Below, one piece after another: positions 8,500-16,832 of a stretch of 64,000 nucleotides of DNA. The notes under the pieces are model-generated. The model ran no database searches, was not told the DNA's origin, and saw only the letters and a program-made list of their open reading frames with translations. The stretch is taken from positions 82,541-146,540 of the forward strand of contig CAVZMO010000008.1 of NCBI GenBank assembly GCA_963776195.1, read 5' to 3'. Made by a program: the position numbers and the translations under genes. This DNA comes from CAVZMO01 sp963776195. GTDB lineage: Bacteria; Nitrospirota; Thermodesulfovibrionia; Thermodesulfovibrionales; SM23-35. Every line of letters begins with the position of its first letter. The first letter of the stretch is position 1.

Positions 8500-9349
8500 A
8501 GATCGAGAAAATCTTAGCAGGCATTGACTTCGAAAAGGATACGGAGGGGGTGCTTGCTTATGCATCATATTTTGCAGGGGTATTCGGTTCATCATCTAAC
8601 CCTTCTCTCTGTAATCGATTATCTCACAACCCCTCCCGCATATCTTCTCCCGTATATTGAGGAAGAGAAGAAGTCATCCGAGAAGAAGTTTGAAGCGCTG
8701 AAGAAAGAATTGAAAGAAGCCGGTATAAAAGCCGAAACCGAGGTGGTTGTCGGAAGGCTTCAGGAATCATTTGATGCGGCAGTCCGGAAGATGAGGTCCG
8801 ATATGCTCATGCTCGGCTTTGCGTCACACCTGTTCAGGAGAAGTAGTTCGGAAAAGCTGATTAAAGGATTGCAGGTCCCCATGCTCGTTGTGAGGGGAGA
8901 CAAAGCAGAGTCAGCGCACATCGGCTCATTCAAGATCAGAAAAATCCTCTGCCCTGCGGATTTCTCCGAAATATCGGGAAAGGCCTTGCACGCGGCAAAG
9001 GAATTGGCGGATAAGCTTTCTTCTCAATTAGACGTCCTGCATGTTTTTCCGGATAGGATCATCGAGAAAATGGAGACGCGGGATGATAAAGACAGGGCAT
9101 TGAAAGACTTGAATGAGAATGCAAAAGATCAACTCAAAAAAATCCTGAGTGACTGCGGGCATAAAAGAGACGGGAGTGATAGAGGCAGGAGAACCTGACA
9201 GAAGAATAGTCTCCTTTGCAAAAGAAAACGACATCGATCTGATCGTCATGGGTGCTCGCGGTTTAGGGCTGATCAAAGGGATGCTTATCGGAGGCGTGAC
9301 CGATGCAGTGCTGAAGTCATCTCCTTGTCCGGTTCTCGTGATTCACTGA
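8496..9349 (+). pseudogene. Tandem universal stress protein (two UspA domains), frameshifted
   Basis: The gene starts with an ATG overlapping the cooC stop (MKIEKILAGIDFEKD). Two UspA domains are present: the first up to about 8905 and the second from FKIRKILCPADFSEISGKAL to the ATP-binding signature GARGLGLIKGMLIGG at the C-terminus. The frame is broken twice: near 8594-8605 (within GSS / LTLLSVIDYL) and near 9155-9160 (SDCG / IKETGVIEAG). Both are consistent with one extra base. The intact protein would be about 284 residues. UspA proteins bind ATP and act in stress or ion responses; the following gene is an ion exchanger, with overlapping stop and start, so they probably form one operon. 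Confidence 0.8.
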
Positions 9350-10371
9350 TGGTTGGCGAGGTATTCCTCCTCCTCGCAGGTCTCCTTTTGATACTCCTTG
9401 CTGCTGAAGGGTTTACGAACGGTATAGAGACCTTCGGGAGCAGGTTTAACCTCTCACAGGCGGTCGTAGGAAGCCTTCTCGCAGCAGTAGGTACAGCCAT
9501 GCCGGAGACAATACTTCCCGTCGTCGCGATATTTTTTTATAGCGGAGCATCCGCAAAGGATATCGGTGTAGGGGCTATACTCGGCGCACCCTTTATGCTG
9601 TCCACACTGGCTTTTTTCCTCGTCGGCCTCACTGTCATCGTGGCGTCCATAAAAAAGAAAAGGGGATTTAAGATCAATGTCGAAACCCATACCATAAAGA
9701 GGGACCTGCTCTTTTTTTTACCGATGTATTCCATTGCTGTTTTAATACCCCTTGTGGCGGGAAGGTCATTTTCCATACTCATTGCCGTTCTCCTCATCGC
9801 AGGATATGTCCTCTATGCATACCGGACATTCAGGGATGAGAGCGCCGGCATTGAGCATTCCGGAGAGATGTACCTCTTAAAATTCTGCAGGAAGATGAAA
9901 TTGGCGAAATCCGATAGTCCTCACCTTATATTGATAATATTGCAGGTCATCGGTTCGTTGTCGGTCATGCTGGCCGGAGCCCACACCTTTGTTCAATCCC
10001 TCGAGCATGTTTCGGTGCGGTTCGGCATGAACCCTTTGCTCTTCGCCCTTTTGCTCGCTCCTGTCGCAACGGAACTCCCGGAGAAAGTTAATAGTGTTAC
10101 CTGGACATGGAAGGGAAGGGACACCCTGGCACTCGGAAATATCACGGGGGCCATGGTGTTTCAGGCGACCTTCCCTGTTTCTGTCGGATTATTGTTCACG
10201 GATTGGAAGCTTAGCGGGATGGCGCTTTTCTCGGCTGTTATTGCCCTGATGTCTGCATTGATCGTGCTCATGGATCTGATATTCAGAAAACGTCTCTCGC
10301 CTGTAACGATGCTCTTCGGGGGCGCGTTATATTTGATATACGCGATTGTTCTGGTCGTTAATAAAACATAG
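9349..10371 (+). CDS. Sodium/calcium exchanger family membrane protein
   Basis: The product of about 340 residues is a polytopic membrane protein of the Ca2+:cation antiporter family. The two pseudo-symmetric alpha repeats are visible: one around NLSQAVVGSLLAAVGTAMPETILP, the other around NPLLFALLLAPVATELPEKVNSV, each with the family's acidic residue followed by proline. About ten hydrophobic segments can be counted. The ATG at 9349 overlaps the TGA of the upstream stress-protein gene and is preferred to the GTG-type start at 9325. The substrate ion cannot be told from sequence. Confidence 0.85.
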   Translation: MVGEVFLLLAGLLLILLAAEGFTNGIETFGSRFNLSQAVVGSLLAAVGTAMPETILPVVAIFFYSGASAKDIGVGAILGAPFMLSTLAFFLVGLTVIVASIKKKRGFKINVETHTIKRDLLFFLPMYSIAVLIPLVAGRSFSILIAVLLIAGYVLYAYRTFRDESAGIEHSGEMYLLKFCRKMKLAKSDSPHLILIILQVIGSLSVMLAGAHTFVQSLEHVSVRFGMNPLLFALLLAPVATELPEKVNSVTWTWKGRDTLALGNITGAMVFQATFPVSVGLLFTDWKLSGMALFSAVIALMSALIVLMDLIFRKRLSPVTMLFGGALYLIYAIVLVVNKT

Positions 10372-10426
10372 GATTCTTACAGCGTAACTTCCCGAATAAA
10401 CACTGCACGTGTCTGGAAGACGCCGA

Positions 10427-10452
10427 AATTCCCCCTTTGCTAAGGGGGAATT
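10427..10452. repeat. Short palindromic (REP-like) element
   Basis: AATTCCCCCTT and AAGGGGGAATT form perfect 11-base arms around a TGCT loop. It lies between convergently unlinked co-directional genes and could act as a bidirectional terminator or a REP-type unit. A related, larger set of C-rich palindromes lies at 25.73-25.86 kb, and a REP-associated transposase is encoded at 62.9 kb. Confidence 0.6.
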
Positions 10453-10494
10453 AAATGCGAAAGGTTTGCTGTAGTAGTCAATTGTTAGAAAGAC

Positions 10495-11061
10495 ATGAAA
10501 AAAACTATCAGAAAAGAAGTCCTTAATAAACGTGACGAGATCTCTCCTGATATAAAGTCGATAAAGGACTCTCTCATCAGGAAGAGGCTTATTCCCTTAC
10601 CGGAATTTATTGCCGCAAAGACAATACTTTTCTACGCATCCTTCAGGTCGGAAGTTGAGACACTAAGCATGATTAAAGAATCCCTTAAAACGGGTAAGAG
10701 GATTGTGCTTCCAAAAGTCGATATTGAAAGACACATGCTCATGTTATACGAGATGAAAGATATGACTGCATTAACCGCGGGTTATATGGGTATACCGGAG
10801 CCGCTTGCGGCGGATGAGAGAGCCCTGAGTATCGATGATATCGATCTTGTGATTATACCCGGTGCTGCGTTTGATCCTTCAGGCAACCGTCTCGGATACG
10901 GCGCCGGCTATTACGACATCCTGTTGGCAGAAAGGAAAAAAAAGATACCCGTCATCGCCCTCGCTTATGAGGAACAGGTTGTTGATTCCATCCCTTCAGA
11001 GAAGCATGATGTGAAAGTAGATGTAATTATAACGGACCAAAGGGTGATTGAGATTAAATGA
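10495..11061 (+). CDS. 5-formyltetrahydrofolate cyclo-ligase
   Basis: The 188-residue enzyme converts 5-formyl-THF to 5,10-methenyl-THF with ATP, salvaging a folate dead end. It has the family's basic N-terminus (KKTIRKEVLNKRDEIS), the substrate patch FYASFRSEVET, and the C-terminal nucleotide-binding signature IIPGAAFDPSGNRLGYGAGYYD. The stop overlaps the next start (ATGA). In this genome it complements the folate C1 enzymes encoded at 20-33 kb. Confidence 0.93.
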   Translation: MKKTIRKEVLNKRDEISPDIKSIKDSLIRKRLIPLPEFIAAKTILFYASFRSEVETLSMIKESLKTGKRIVLPKVDIERHMLMLYEMKDMTALTAGYMGIPEPLAADERALSIDDIDLVIIPGAAFDPSGNRLGYGAGYYDILLAERKKKIPVIALAYEEQVVDSIPSEKHDVKVDVIITDQRVIEIK

Positions 11062-11867
11062 CCGGAACCGATGAAATTTTCAATACCGCAGTTAAGGCTG
11101 CAAGACTTGCCGGGAAGATTATCGTCGAAAATCTCGGGAAACTTTCGAAGGAAGACATCCATCTCAAACAATCTGCGGATTTTGTCACGCGTGTCGACAA
11201 AGAATCTGAAGAGATCATCATTACCACGATAAGAGAGCTTTTCCCCCATCACCACTTCCTTGCCGAGGAGTCGCTGAATCAGGTCGGGACGGACCAATAT
11301 CGCTGGATCATAGATCCCCTCGACGGAACCACGAATTTTATTCATGGCTATCCCGTATTTTCCGTTTCGATAGCGCTGGAATATCAAAGAGAAATAATCT
11401 TGGGTGTCATTTTCGATCCGTTAAGAGACGAGCTTTTTACCGCCGAAAAAGGAAGGGGTGCATTCCTCAATAAACACCCGATAAAGGTATCTGCAGTACG
11501 AGAGATAGAATACAGTATGATCGCGACCGGGTTTCCTTTCCGCAGAAAGGAGTTCATTGACCTGTATCTTGAACTTTTTAGAAATGTATTTCTTAAGGTC
11601 AGTGATCTGAGGAGGGCTGGTTCTGCCGCGCTCGATCTTGCTTACCTCGCCTGCGGCAGGTGCGAGGGTTTTTTCGAGATAGGTCTCAGTCCCTGGGATA
11701 TAGCCGCAGGAGAGATCATGATCAGAGAGGCCGGCGGAATCGTTACGGATTTCGGCGGGGGCGGAGATTATTTATCGACGGGAAACATCGTGGCCGGAAA
11801 TCCTCTCATTCATGAGATGTTGCTGAAAGAGGCGATCAAAGCGTTTGCCGGGATTATCGATAAATGA
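11058..11867 (+). CDS. Inositol-1-monophosphatase family protein (SuhB-like)
   Basis: The 269-residue protein has the Mg2+-dependent phosphatase motifs: AEES (first metal ligands), IDPLDGTTNFIHGYP, and the C-terminal SPWDIAAGEIMIREAGG. Members hydrolyse inositol monophosphate, fructose-1,6-bisphosphate or related sugar phosphates, and SuhB also affects RNA folding/antitermination in E. coli; which applies here cannot be told. It overlaps the cyclo-ligase gene by 4 bases and is the last gene before the accessory island starting at 11.9 kb. Confidence 0.92.
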   Translation: MTGTDEIFNTAVKAARLAGKIIVENLGKLSKEDIHLKQSADFVTRVDKESEEIIITTIRELFPHHHFLAEESLNQVGTDQYRWIIDPLDGTTNFIHGYPVFSVSIALEYQREIILGVIFDPLRDELFTAEKGRGAFLNKHPIKVSAVREIEYSMIATGFPFRRKEFIDLYLELFRNVFLKVSDLRRAGSAALDLAYLACGRCEGFFEIGLSPWDIAAGEIMIREAGGIVTDFGGGGDYLSTGNIVAGNPLIHEMLLKEAIKAFAGIIDK

Positions 11868-11910
11868 CTGATTTTTCGGTAAAAAATGACATTTGCTCAG
11901 TCCTTTAAGA

Positions 11911-12008
11911 AGAATGTGGATAATGGGAAGTCAGTGCGGTTGATGACAGAGGGAAATGATGTGACTAAAACCTATTCGATGCAAGAAACAAGACTCAATC
12001 CGCAGATT
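11911..12008 (+). repeat. Left imperfect direct repeat flanking the ShosTA-like pair
   Basis: This stretch and 13945-14042 share a roughly 100-base imperfect repeat, about 70% identical by eye. Best shared blocks are TCAGTG, a GGGAAAT...GATGTGAC block and CAAGAAACAAGA followed by a CCCGC/CCGC end. The two copies sit immediately before the toxin-like gene and immediately after the antitoxin-like gene, so they look like boundaries of the inserted module. Confidence 0.5.
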
Positions 12009-12025
12009 CTTTCAGCGAGTTTCTG

Positions 12026-12854
12026 ATGGGTTCACGGGCGCAGATGTACAAATATGAATTTGGTTGGGTGGGGAACAATAAGTGGCGTCTAGAAATCTGG
12101 ATGTGTGAAACCTATGCCCCTCTTTTGAAAGAATATCTTCCTAAAATTGAGTTTAATTTCAAGGATGGCTTGAAAGGGACGTGTACAGCACTTCTCTCTT
12201 TAACAAAGGAAGAGGAACAAGCAGCAAGAAAGCTTCTTGACGTCTTTAAGAACCATGTACTATTGAAGAAAAGCGAAAATATCGAGCCATATTTTGAAGA
12301 TGAATTAGATGTGTGCTACGCCTTAGATTATAATCTGTCCGAGGATTTTATAACTCACGAAGTCGGATATACAACGTGCGGCAGTCTCGAACATAAGGCA
12401 AAGGAAAACCAAGACGCAGAAGCACGTGCGCAAATAGTGGAAACCCTTGCTAATTTTTGCGAAATCCACCCAATATGAAATCCACCCAATATATAGAAAA
12501 GCTGGAACAATTATGCCCATTCCTCCGAATCCCTCGAAGACTTTTCATCTGCCCCTTGAACTAGTAAGAGAGCTGGCCGAAAGAACCGGAAAGAGAGACG
12601 GAACAACGATGATAAGGAAAGTGAGAGAGACGCCAAAACTTCAAGACCTACCACTCGATGAAAAATTAAAAGCTCTGCGGGGCGCGATAGAAATCACTGG
12701 AGATGTTGAGGGCAAGAGCATCATACTAATTGATGATCTGTACCAATCGGGTTCAACGATGTGGACAGTGGCAAAGCTTTTGAAAAAGAAGGTGGCAAGA
12801 AGGGTTTTAGGCTTGGCATGCGTGAAGTCCTGGCGAGATACTGACAATCAATGA
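12026..12854 (+). pseudogene. ShosT-like phosphoribosyltransferase toxin, split by a 16-base tandem duplication
   Basis: Two frames occupy this span: 12026-12478 (150 residues, ending CEIHPI) and a second frame from about 12460 to 12854 with the PRPP-binding motif IILIDDLYQSGSTM of ComF-type phosphoribosyltransferases. The 16-base unit at 12461-12476 is repeated exactly at 12477-12492. Removing one copy joins the two frames into a single 270-residue protein (CEIHPIYRKAGTIMPIPPN across the joint). A PRTase gene overlapping a DprA-like gene by ATGA is the arrangement of the known ShosTA toxin-antitoxin defence system, in which the PRTase is the toxin. As it stands the toxin is truncated before its active-site motif. 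Confidence 0.75.
12461..12492 (+). repeat. Perfect 16-base tandem duplication inside the PRTase gene
   Basis: GAAATCCACCCAATAT occurs twice in direct succession (12461-12476 and 12477-12492). The length is not a multiple of three, so it shifts the frame and creates the TGA at 12476-12478. Such duplications arise by replication slippage and can revert. Confidence 0.9.
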
Positions 12855-13894
12855 TTAAAGAAAAAGATATTTTAACTTTATTAATTACCAAAGGACTCGG
12901 TCCAAAAGGGATAGGTCGGATTATGAGCCGCGTTTTGATTCAGAACAGCCAAGTCGATCTGTCTTCAATGTCGACTGATGAAATGATAGAGCACATGGGT
13001 GTTAAGCCTGACATTGCCGCTCAGATATCGGTTTCGATTAATAAAGCAAATGAGTTACTAAAAGAATTTGAGATTGAAGGGATAAAGATACTTGTTAAAG
13101 GACGTGATGGTTATCCTGAAAGGTTATTAAAGACCCTCAAGGAAGAAGCTCCAATGCTTCTGTTTGCCAGAGGCAACATTAAGCTGCTTGCACGAAAAGC
13201 AGTCGGCTTCTGTGGCTCGCGCAAGGCGTCTCAAAAAGGTCTCGCTGTGGCCGGAGAATGTGCAACAGAGCTTGCGAGAAGGCAAATCAATGTTATCAGC
13301 GGTTATGCCCATGGAGTTGACTTGGCAGCGCATAGGGCTGCACTTGAAGCTGGAGGCGTGACGACATTTGTTTTGGCGGAAGGCATCATGCATTTCAGGC
13401 TAAAAAGTGATGTGAAAGCCCTGATAACCGAAGACAATCATGTTGTCGTCTCTGAGTACATGCCGAGACTGCCATGGCTTGCCCGTAATGCTATGCAACG
13501 CAACAAGACGATTTGTGGCTTATCTAACGCCGTTGTTGTTATCGAATCCGGCTTGAAGGGCGGCACGTTTGAGGCAGGGAAAGCCGCGCTCTTGCTAAGA
13601 AGACCTCTTTTTGTTGCGGAGTATGCCCAGCCTGCCGAGTCAGCGGAAGGGAATGCCTATTTTCTCAAGCAGGGTGCAAGATTCCTGCGCAAAAAAAATG
13701 GAGCGGCCTATCTTGATGAACTCTTTCAGGCGGTCGAAAAGGACGAAGCCGATATCCCGCAGAAATACGAATGCAAGAATGACGCGTTTACAGAGAAAGC
13801 CGGTAATGAAGTCGAACAACTGAGCGTGTGGGAACTGCCGGGCGTGTATGGCAGCACGAAAAAACCCGAACAAGATAAAGACGACGAAAAATGA
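12851..13894 (+). CDS. DprA-like protein, probable ShosA-type antitoxin
   Basis: The 347-residue protein has the DprA/Smf Rossmann-like domain: GFCGSRKASQKG (phosphate loop), VISGYAHGVDLAAHRAALEA, and NKTICGLSNAVVVIESGLKG followed by GTFEAGKAAL. An N-terminal helical region (residues 1-80) resembles the DprA N-terminal domain, while the C-terminus is charged and lacks a clear winged helix. DprA itself loads RecA onto single-stranded DNA in transformation; DprA-like genes directly coupled to a PRTase gene act as the antitoxin of ShosTA. Overlap with the PRTase stop by ATGA supports the latter reading. It is intact although its toxin partner is broken. Confidence 0.8.
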   Translation: MIKEKDILTLLITKGLGPKGIGRIMSRVLIQNSQVDLSSMSTDEMIEHMGVKPDIAAQISVSINKANELLKEFEIEGIKILVKGRDGYPERLLKTLKEEAPMLLFARGNIKLLARKAVGFCGSRKASQKGLAVAGECATELARRQINVISGYAHGVDLAAHRAALEAGGVTTFVLAEGIMHFRLKSDVKALITEDNHVVVSEYMPRLPWLARNAMQRNKTICGLSNAVVVIESGLKGGTFEAGKAALLLRRPLFVAEYAQPAESAEGNAYFLKQGARFLRKKNGAAYLDELFQAVEKDEADIPQKYECKNDAFTEKAGNEVEQLSVWELPGVYGSTKKPEQDKDDEK

Positions 13895-13944
13895 CTTGTC
13901 CTAAACGCCGACTAAAAATATAGCGCATTACTCATTATATGGGA

Positions 13945-14042
13945 AGAATATAGATAGTGGAGTCAGTGAGTTTGAGGAGAGGGGAAATTGATGTGACAGA
14001 AAAATGCAGAATACAAGAAACAAGACCTGACCCCGCGCGTTC
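13945..14042 (+). repeat. Right imperfect direct repeat flanking the ShosTA-like pair
   Basis: Partner of the repeat at 11911-12008, in the same orientation. It begins about 50 bases after the antitoxin stop. The right copy continues into the ORF6N relic. Confidence 0.5.
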
Positions 14043-14074
14043 TGGTCGCCCACTCAGCGTAAAAATTTGACCAT

Positions 14075-14270
14075 ACGATATCTTGAGGTCGCAATTTAGC
14101 ACCTCAAGTTTGGAGAAAAAATGGAGCTGCTGAACAACGAATCGAGCGGTCGCAATTTGCGACCGATTCTCAGAAGCGGCGTGGTGGTCCTGGTTATTAC
14201 CGTGGGGTTTCACTGAACAACATGGTGCTATAATGGCAGCGGCTGCCCTGAACAGCAGACAAGGAGGTCA
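14075..14270 (+). pseudogene. Decayed ORF6N-domain gene fragment with two palindromes
   Basis: One frame across 14162-14262 reads LLPWGFTEQHGAIMAAAALN, which corresponds to the conserved FPYAFTEQGVAMLSSVLNS segment of the intact ORF6N gene directly downstream. Upstream, frames are broken. The stretch also holds two inverted repeats with a shared core GGTCGCAATTT: CTTGAGGT...ACCTCAAG (14082-14108) and CGGTCGCA-ATT-TGCGACCG (14147-14165). They could be operators for the neighbouring gene, or leftovers of coding sequence and repeats; I cannot decide. The rest of 13895-14329 shows no gene. Confidence 0.5.
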
Positions 14271-14329
14271 GGAATTCCTCTCATTACTGTTATGGCGGCA
14301 TTTGGATGACGGGAGCTTAAGGAGAATAA

Positions 14330-14836
14330 ATGAAAGAAGTGATGGCTGTTGAGATTATTGAGAGAAAGATTTATATGATCAGAGGGCACAAAGTATTATT
14401 AGATAGCGAGTTGGCGGAACTTTATGGTGTTGAGGTCAAACAACTGAAAAGGCAGGTCAGAAGAAATATAAACCGTTTTCCTGAAGATTTCATGTTTCAA
14501 TTGCAAAAGGAAGAATATGAATCTTTAAGGAGCCATTTTGGCACCTTAAAGCGAGGCGAGCACGCTAAATATTTTCCCTACGCTTTCACCGAGCAGGGCG
14601 TTGCTATGCTCTCAAGTGTGTTGAACAGCGATCGGGCGATTGAAGTGAATATTCAGATCATGCGGGCGTTTGTGAAGCTCCGCGAGATGCTTTCAACCAA
14701 TAAAGACCTCGCCCGAAAACTCCTCGACATGGAAAAGAAATACGACGCTCAATTCAAGGTTGTCTTCGACGCGATTCGGCAGCTCATGTCGCCTACTGTA
14801 CCCCGGAAGGGCAAGATTGGTTTCGGGAGAGAATAG
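14330..14836 (+). CDS. ORF6N-domain protein
   Basis: This 168-residue protein starts with the ORF6N DNA-binding domain (about residues 5-95): RGHKVLLDSELAELYGVEVK, then RNINRFPEDFMFQL and FTEQGVAMLSSVLNSDRAI. A C-terminal helical region (LRE to EKKYDAQFKVVFDAIRQL) may mediate dimers. ORF6N domains are common in phage and mobile-element proteins, often as regulators; the exact role is unknown. A ribosome site (AAGGAGAATAA) precedes the ATG. It sits between a ShosTA-like pair and a type III restriction system. Confidence 0.85.
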   Translation: MKEVMAVEIIERKIYMIRGHKVLLDSELAELYGVEVKQLKRQVRRNINRFPEDFMFQLQKEEYESLRSHFGTLKRGEHAKYFPYAFTEQGVAMLSSVLNSDRAIEVNIQIMRAFVKLREMLSTNKDLARKLLDMEKKYDAQFKVVFDAIRQLMSPTVPRKGKIGFGRE

Positions 14837-15224
14837 GATGTGTAAGAGACTGAGGTCCTCCTATTTGATTTATCGGGTATCTTACCGCCCACATTCCCGG
14901 CAACGTGCCCAGGCCAGTGTCAAGGCTTTTTCCTCCCCTTGAAGATAGGACGGAAAAATAGAGTAACTGGCGGATAAATGAACCCCAAGGGCCATTACAA
15001 AAATAGAGCAGACTGATGGCGGACGACGTCCTTGAAAATGAGATTAGTGAGTCTGAAAGATAACGTCAGTAAATATGCAAGATGACGAGGCTTTATTGGA
15101 TGACCCGGCAGGCTGCGAAGAAGCACCTCTGGAGAAAGCTGTTTCATATGCGGGAGGAAACGCCGGATATGTCTATGGGTGATCCGGAGAGAAATCTCCT
15201 TTACTACAAGTATGAGAATAATTT
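14837..15224 (+). other. Stretch without a convincing gene, upstream of mod
   Basis: Only very short open frames are seen, for example a 35-codon frame from 15074 with no recognisable similarity. No repeats, tRNA or clear promoter stood out. It probably contains the promoter for the mod-res operon. Confidence 0.4.
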
Positions 15225-16829
15225 ATGCCGACACTGAATTGGATAGGAAAAGAAGCTGTCGTCAAGCACCATAAGGATGTTCCGTATCGCCTTCTGGAGC
15301 CGGTGCCGGAGCTTTCTTGCGGCGACCCCGGAAGCGGAAACCTGATTGTGCAGGGCGACAATCTGCACGCGCTCAAAGCGCTGTTGCCACGTTATGCCGG
15401 GCAGGTGAAGTGTATCTATATTGACCCGCCCTACAATACCGGCAATGAGAACTGGGTATACAATGATAACGTCAACAGCCCGGAGATCCGTAAGTGGCTG
15501 GGACATGTTGTCGGAGGAGAAGGTGAATCTCTCGACCGCCATGATCGCTGGCTGTGCATGATGTATCCTCGCCTTTCTCTTTTGCGTCATTTTCTCCGAG
15601 AAGACGGAGCCATTTTTATTTCTATTGATGATAATGAAATTGCAGCGTTGCGGTTGTTGATGGATGAAATATTTGGCCGGAGGAATTTCATTGCATCTAT
15701 TGCATGGCAAAAGATTTATACAATAAAAAATAGCGCAAGACACTTATCCGAGATGCATGATTATGTCGTGATTTATGCTGCAAAGGCGGATACTTGGACT
15801 CGCAACCTCCTGCCACGGAGTGATACTGCCAAAGGGAATTATTCAAATCCTGATAACGATCCAAGGGATGTATGGACAAGCAATGCGTTGCAGTCTCGAA
15901 ATTATTACAGCAAGGGAGAGTACTCAATCCGGTGTCTTGGCGGGCGAGTTATAGAAGGCCCCCCAAAGGGAACGTATTGGCGGATTGAAGAGGTTAAGTT
16001 CTGGGAACTTCACCGAGATGGTCGCGTATGGTGGGGGAAGTCAGGAAATAATAGTCCCCGAATCAAGAAATTTCTTAATGAAGCCAAAGAAGGTGTTGTG
16101 CCCGCAACGTGGTGGGAACATTCATTTGCTGGAACAAACTCGGGGGCGAAGACAGAGCTTCGAGATATTCTTGGAGATGAATCAACAACTTTTTTTATAA
16201 CACCGAAACCTTGGACACTCATCCAGCGCATCCTACAAATTGCAACTGACAAAAATTCGCTGGTTCTCGATTCTTTTGCCGGTTCGGGGAGCACGGCACA
16301 CGCTGTTTTGAAACAGAATGTTGAAGATGGCGGCAAGCGCCGTTTTATCCTTGTTGAAATGGACGACAATATCGCTCGCAATGTAACCGCTGAACGTGTA
16401 CGGCGCGTTTCGCAGGGCTACACAAATGCAAAGGGTGAAAGTGTCGAAGGTTTGGGCGGAGGATTTCAGTTCTGCAAACTCTCTAACGAGCCTTTGTTCA
16501 CACCTGACGGGCAGGTTCGAGCTGACGTAACCTTTGCGCAATTGGCGGAGTTTGTCTGGTTCATTGAGACCGGCACGGGGTTTACCGGCAAGGCCGAATC
16601 TCCGCTGATTGGCATACATGAAGGCCGTGCTGTTTATCTGCTTTATAATGGTATTCTGAAGGACAAGTCGGTCGCTGGTGGCAATGTGCTTACCGGGCCG
16701 GTTTATGAATCTCTTCCGCGCTTTGACGGTGCAAAAGTGATATATGCGGCTGCGTGTCGCCTGGGTGCGGCCCGGCTTGCGCGTGAAGGCATTGTCTTCA
16801 AGCAGACGCCGTATGCGCTGGAGATATAG
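15225..16829 (+). CDS. mod: Type III restriction-modification DNA methyltransferase (Mod subunit)
   Basis: The 534-residue protein is a beta-class N6-adenine methyltransferase: the catalytic motif DPPYNTGNE (motif IV) comes near residue 65, before the AdoMet-binding motif LDSFAGSGST (motif I) near residue 345. The region between should include the target-recognition part. A C-terminal domain of about 130 residues follows (FVWFIETGTGFTGK...). Mod alone can methylate its site; with Res it forms the restriction complex. Res follows 3 bases after the stop. The gene is intact, unlike its partner, so the system may now act as an orphan methyltransferase. Confidence 0.93.
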   Translation: MPTLNWIGKEAVVKHHKDVPYRLLEPVPELSCGDPGSGNLIVQGDNLHALKALLPRYAGQVKCIYIDPPYNTGNENWVYNDNVNSPEIRKWLGHVVGGEGESLDRHDRWLCMMYPRLSLLRHFLREDGAIFISIDDNEIAALRLLMDEIFGRRNFIASIAWQKIYTIKNSARHLSEMHDYVVIYAAKADTWTRNLLPRSDTAKGNYSNPDNDPRDVWTSNALQSRNYYSKGEYSIRCLGGRVIEGPPKGTYWRIEEVKFWELHRDGRVWWGKSGNNSPRIKKFLNEAKEGVVPATWWEHSFAGTNSGAKTELRDILGDESTTFFITPKPWTLIQRILQIATDKNSLVLDSFAGSGSTAHAVLKQNVEDGGKRRFILVEMDDNIARNVTAERVRRVSQGYTNAKGESVEGLGGGFQFCKLSNEPLFTPDGQVRADVTFAQLAEFVWFIETGTGFTGKAESPLIGIHEGRAVYLLYNGILKDKSVAGGNVLTGPVYESLPRFDGAKVIYAAACRLGAARLAREGIVFKQTPYALEI

Positions 16830-16832
16830 TCT

